Below are positions 5,085 to 6,846 of a stretch of DNA of 6,846 nucleotides, piece after piece (position 1 is the stretch's first letter; every line of letters starts with the position of its first letter). The notes beneath the pieces are model-generated. The model worked only from the letters and a program-made list of their open reading frames with translations, was not told where the DNA came from and made no database searches. A program made the translations under genes and the position numbers. This stretch comes from an uncultured Campylobacter sp. (lineage in GTDB: Bacteria; Campylobacterota; Campylobacteria; Campylobacterales; Campylobacteraceae). The DNA lies in NCBI RefSeq assembly GCF_937997595.1, contig NZ_CALKTS010000354.1:1-6846 (forward strand), read 5' to 3'.

Positions 5085-5546
5085 ATGCAGGAAAAGCAAG
5101 TTTTGGTTAAAAAGGAAAATCTCGCCGTTTATGATAAGGTGAGCGATAAAATTTTTGCAGGCGGTCTGCCGAAAGTCACGCTACTTTTCGGCGCGACGCC
5201 TTACTCAAATGCAGGAGCAGCGCTAGTGCATTTTCCACGCGGAGTACGCACGGCATGGCATACGCATCCTGCGGGGCAAAATTTAATCGTAACGCAGGGT
5301 AAAATTTACACCGGTACGGCGGACGGAATCGTGCAAATCGCTCGTACTGGCGACGTAGTGCTTTGTCCACCGGGCGTCAAACACTGGCACGGAGCCGGAC
5401 TGCACGAAGACGGCGAGCACATCGCGGTAACCTTTGAAAAGGACGGCAAAAACGTAACGTGGCTGGAGCATCTAAGCGAGGACGAGTATAAAAGCCTCGT
5501 CGAAAAAGCGGACACAAAGGATGCGCGAAATAGTTTCCCCGGGTAG
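5085..5546 (+). CDS. Small cupin, metal-dependent hydroxynitrile-lyase-like
   Basis: ATG 5085 is preceded by AAAGGAG at 5073-5079 and gives 153 residues. An upstream in-frame TTG at 5004 would add 27 residues but lacks a ribosome site. Cupin motif 1 is GVRTAWHTHPAGQ with H59, H61 and Q65. Motif 2 is GDVVLCPPGVKHWHGAG with H100. The spacing H-x1-H-x3-Q-x34-H equals that of the manganese ligands His53, His55, Gln59 and His94 of the Granulicella cupin hydroxynitrile lyase, and motif 2 has the family form PPGVKHWHGA. In most organisms carrying these proteins the true substrate is unknown; they are frequently found with CMD proteins and aldo/keto reductases. Lyase activity should be treated as a family label rather than a prediction. 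Without the broken leader the protein would stay in the cytoplasm, whereas the flavodoxin just upstream is exported. Confidence 0.85.
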   Translation: MQEKQVLVKKENLAVYDKVSDKIFAGGLPKVTLLFGATPYSNAGAALVHFPRGVRTAWHTHPAGQNLIVTQGKIYTGTADGIVQIARTGDVVLCPPGVKHWHGAGLHEDGEHIAVTFEKDGKNVTWLEHLSEDEYKSLVEKADTKDARNSFPG

Positions 5547-5571
5547 AATTTACATCGCGCTTGCTAAATTT

Positions 5572-5589
5572 TGCGTGCCGTTAAACGCA
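5572..5589. terminator. Weak hairpin between convergent genes
   Basis: TGCGT (5572-5576) and ACGCA (5585-5589) form a 5-bp stem in the 50-base gap between the converging cupin and Imm10-like genes, with TTTAAATTT on the right and AAATTT on the left. It might terminate transcription in both directions, but the stem is short. Confidence 0.25.
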
Positions 5590-5596
5590 TTTAAAT

Positions 5597-5956
5597 TTAC
5601 CCATCGATGCTGAGCAGATCGCCGAAAATTTCTTTGCAATACTGAATGAAACGTTTGGGAATTTTGACGTCGCGGATATCCACGGCGATGGCGTTATCTT
5701 GGACTTCAAAAACGATAAGCTCGCTAGTGATTTTCACAGCCTTGCAGCCGTTATAGCATACATCGCCATTGCACTCTGCGTATAAGCCGTTATGTGGTGC
5801 GTCTGCGTCCTCATACCGCCCGAGCTTGATCGGTCTTTGGAAAAGCAGATAGTTCTTATAGTCGTACTTGGCGTCCGCTAGACCTATCATATAATAATTC
5901 TCGGCGCTATTTTTGGAAGCGGTAGCAATACCTGCTTTAAAATTTAGTCTAAACAT
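5597..5956 (-). CDS. Small Imm10-like immunity protein (orphan)
   Basis: A 119-residue soluble, acidic protein with no signal peptide or membrane segment. The pattern GLADAKYDYKNYLLFQR (25-41), then an E-D pair, NGLYAECNGDVCYNG and a C-terminal helical stretch, resembles the Imm10 family, whose members neutralise polymorphic or contact-dependent toxins. That match is from memory of the family pattern and is moderate. I chose ATG 5956 because CCAAGG lies 7 bases upstream on the minus strand (5964-5969). A longer frame from TTG at 5983 has no support. Stop is TAA at 5597-5599. It lies 45 bases downstream of purM on the same strand, across a terminator-like hairpin, and no toxin gene is visible. 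If the assignment is right it is an orphan immunity gene. Four cysteines (51, 56 and 60 in one cluster, one later) are notable. Confidence 0.7.
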   Translation of the reverse strand: MFRLNFKAGIATASKNSAENYYMIGLADAKYDYKNYLLFQRPIKLGRYEDADAPHNGLYAECNGDVCYNGCKAVKITSELIVFEVQDNAIAVDIRDVKIPKRFIQYCKEIFGDLLSIDG

Positions 5957-5971
5957 GAACTCTGCCTTGGC

Positions 5972-5995
5972 AAAAAGCGGCAAATTTTACCGCTT
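5972..5995 (-). terminator. Intrinsic terminator after purM
   Basis: On the minus strand AAGCGG, a 9-nt loop TAAAATTTG and CCGCTT form a perfect 6-bp stem (5990-5995 with 5975-5980), followed by TTT (TTTTT counting the last stem bases, 5972-5976). It begins 6 bases after the purM stop. It also lies just upstream of the ribosome site of the Imm10-like gene, so any expression of that gene would need read-through or its own promoter. Confidence 0.6.
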
Positions 5996-6001
5996 CAAAA
6001 T

Positions 6002-6846
6002 TTACACGAGCTGCACGCCCCCGCCTTTTACGACCTCGCCGATGACGTAGCCGTAGGTATTTGCTAGCACGAACTCTGCGTTTTCTTTCGGCGCTACGAC
6101 GATCATACCTACGCCCATATTAAACGTCCTCATCATCTCGGCCGGCTCAACCTTCTGCGCGATGATTTTAAAGATTTCGGGCGTGCGGATCGCGGCATGC
6201 TCGATCTTCGCGCCCAGCCCCTCCGGAAATACGCGCGGCAGATTTTCCACGATACCGCCGCCCGTGATATGCGCGAGCGCGTGGATCTTGTCTTTTAAAT
6301 TTAAAAAGTCGCCGACGTAGATCCTGGTCGGTTCCAAAAGCACATCGATGAGCGCGCGACCGTCTACTTTGTCGTCAAATTTTAGCCCCAGTTCGGCGAC
6401 TACTTTGCGAGCGAGCGAGAAGCCGTTTGAGTGCAAGCCGCTGCTAGGAAGCGCGATGAGCACATCGCCCTCGCGGACGAACTTGCTACGGTCGATCTCG
6501 TCCTCCTCGGCGATGCCCACGGCAAAGCCTGCAAGGTCGAAGTCACCTTTCTCATACATCGAGGGCATCTCCGCCGTCTCGCCGCCGATCAGCGCGCAGC
6601 GGGCGAGCTTGCAGCCCTCGGCGATGCTTTTTACGACCTCTTTTGCATCGCTGATCTCGAGCTTTGCCGTCGCGTAATAGTCGAGAAAAAACAGCGGCTC
6701 GGCGAAGTTGCAGATGAGGTCGTTTACGCACATCGCGACAAGGTCTTGGCCGACGCCGTCAAATTTGCGCGCATCGATCGCGAGTCGCAGCTTTGTGCCC
6801 ACGCCGTCGGTGGCGCCTAGGATCGCAGGTTTTTTGTAGCCTGCAG
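6002..6846 (-). CDS. purM: Phosphoribosylformylglycinamidine cyclo-ligase (AIR synthetase), 5' end outside window
   Basis: PurM catalyses the ATP-dependent ring closure of formylglycinamidine ribonucleotide to aminoimidazole ribonucleotide, step five of purine synthesis, in the cytoplasm. The frame runs in from the right edge and ends at TAA (6002-6004), giving 281 residues of an enzyme normally about 330 long, so roughly the first 50 are missing. Signatures in order: GYKKPAILGATDGVGTKLRLA near the edge, DLVAMCVNDLI, a FLDYYATAKL stretch, the GGETAEMP motif, DLAGFAVG, LPSSGLHSNGFSLAR, and HITGGGIVENLPRVFP. GTG at 6802 is the conserved Val inside DGVGTK and not a start. It is a housekeeping gene, convergent with the cupin, and marks the edge of the accessory gene set. 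Confidence 0.97.
   Translation of the reverse strand, partial: AGYKKPAILGATDGVGTKLRLAIDARKFDGVGQDLVAMCVNDLICNFAEPLFFLDYYATAKLEISDAKEVVKSIAEGCKLARCALIGGETAEMPSMYEKGDFDLAGFAVGIAEEDEIDRSKFVREGDVLIALPSSGLHSNGFSLARKVVAELGLKFDDKVDGRALIDVLLEPTRIYVGDFLNLKDKIHALAHITGGGIVENLPRVFPEGLGAKIEHAAIRTPEIFKIIAQKVEPAEMMRTFNMGVGMIVVAPKENAEFVLANTYGYVIGEVVKGGGVQLV

Noticed and set aside
6348..6820. Plus-strand open frames opposite purM
   Set aside because: Antisense to conserved PurM motifs, with no ribosome site or recognisable domain.
1..6846. Mobile elements, CRISPR arrays, tRNA or rRNA
   Set aside because: No transposase, no regularly spaced repeats and no cloverleaf-like sequence noticed; the gene losses here show no flanking target duplications that I could find.

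Overview
The window most likely comes from a Campylobacter of the higher-GC oral group (C. gracilis, showae, rectus or curvus type). Three things suggest this: dense use of AAATTT/TAAATTT-type words, strong AAGGAG ribosome sites ahead of ATG, and a base composition of roughly mid-40s % GC (estimated by eye). The species assignment is inference.

Layout: positions 1-133 hold the 3' end of an unidentified plus-strand gene, followed by a terminator-like hairpin (189-214). An AraC-family regulator of the YqhC-like type (360-1226) comes next. It precedes a plus-strand set of small redox and detoxification genes: an aldo/keto reductase (1455-2324), a short-chain dehydrogenase (2459-3373), a carboxymuconolactone decarboxylase-like protein (3549-4206), the C-terminal scrap of an alpha/beta hydrolase (about 4235-4329), an exported flavodoxin (4346-4915) and a small cupin of the metal-dependent hydroxynitrile-lyase type (5085-5546). 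On the minus strand, facing this set, lie a small Imm10-like protein (5597-5956) and the 3' part of purM (6002 to the window edge).

The AraC regulator beside an aldo/keto reductase resembles the E. coli yqhC-yqhD-dkgA neighbourhood, which responds to reactive aldehydes. The likely common task is reductive clearance of reactive carbonyl or quinone-like compounds, controlled by the AraC protein. Supporting this, the 8-mer GCCTATTT occurs exactly four times in the window, always between genes: ahead of araC, twice as an inverted pair just upstream of the -10 box of the aldo/keto reductase promoter, and ahead of the dehydrogenase.

The second striking feature is damage limited to part of this set. 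The dehydrogenase has an in-frame amber codon, the CMD gene a one-base frameshift, the hydrolase survives only as a C-terminal remnant, and the cupin's signal-peptide-like leader contains a stop. Regulator, aldo/keto reductase and flavodoxin look intact. Either the operon is decaying around a retained core, or some of these lesions are sequence errors. I see no CRISPR, tRNA, rRNA or insertion sequence.
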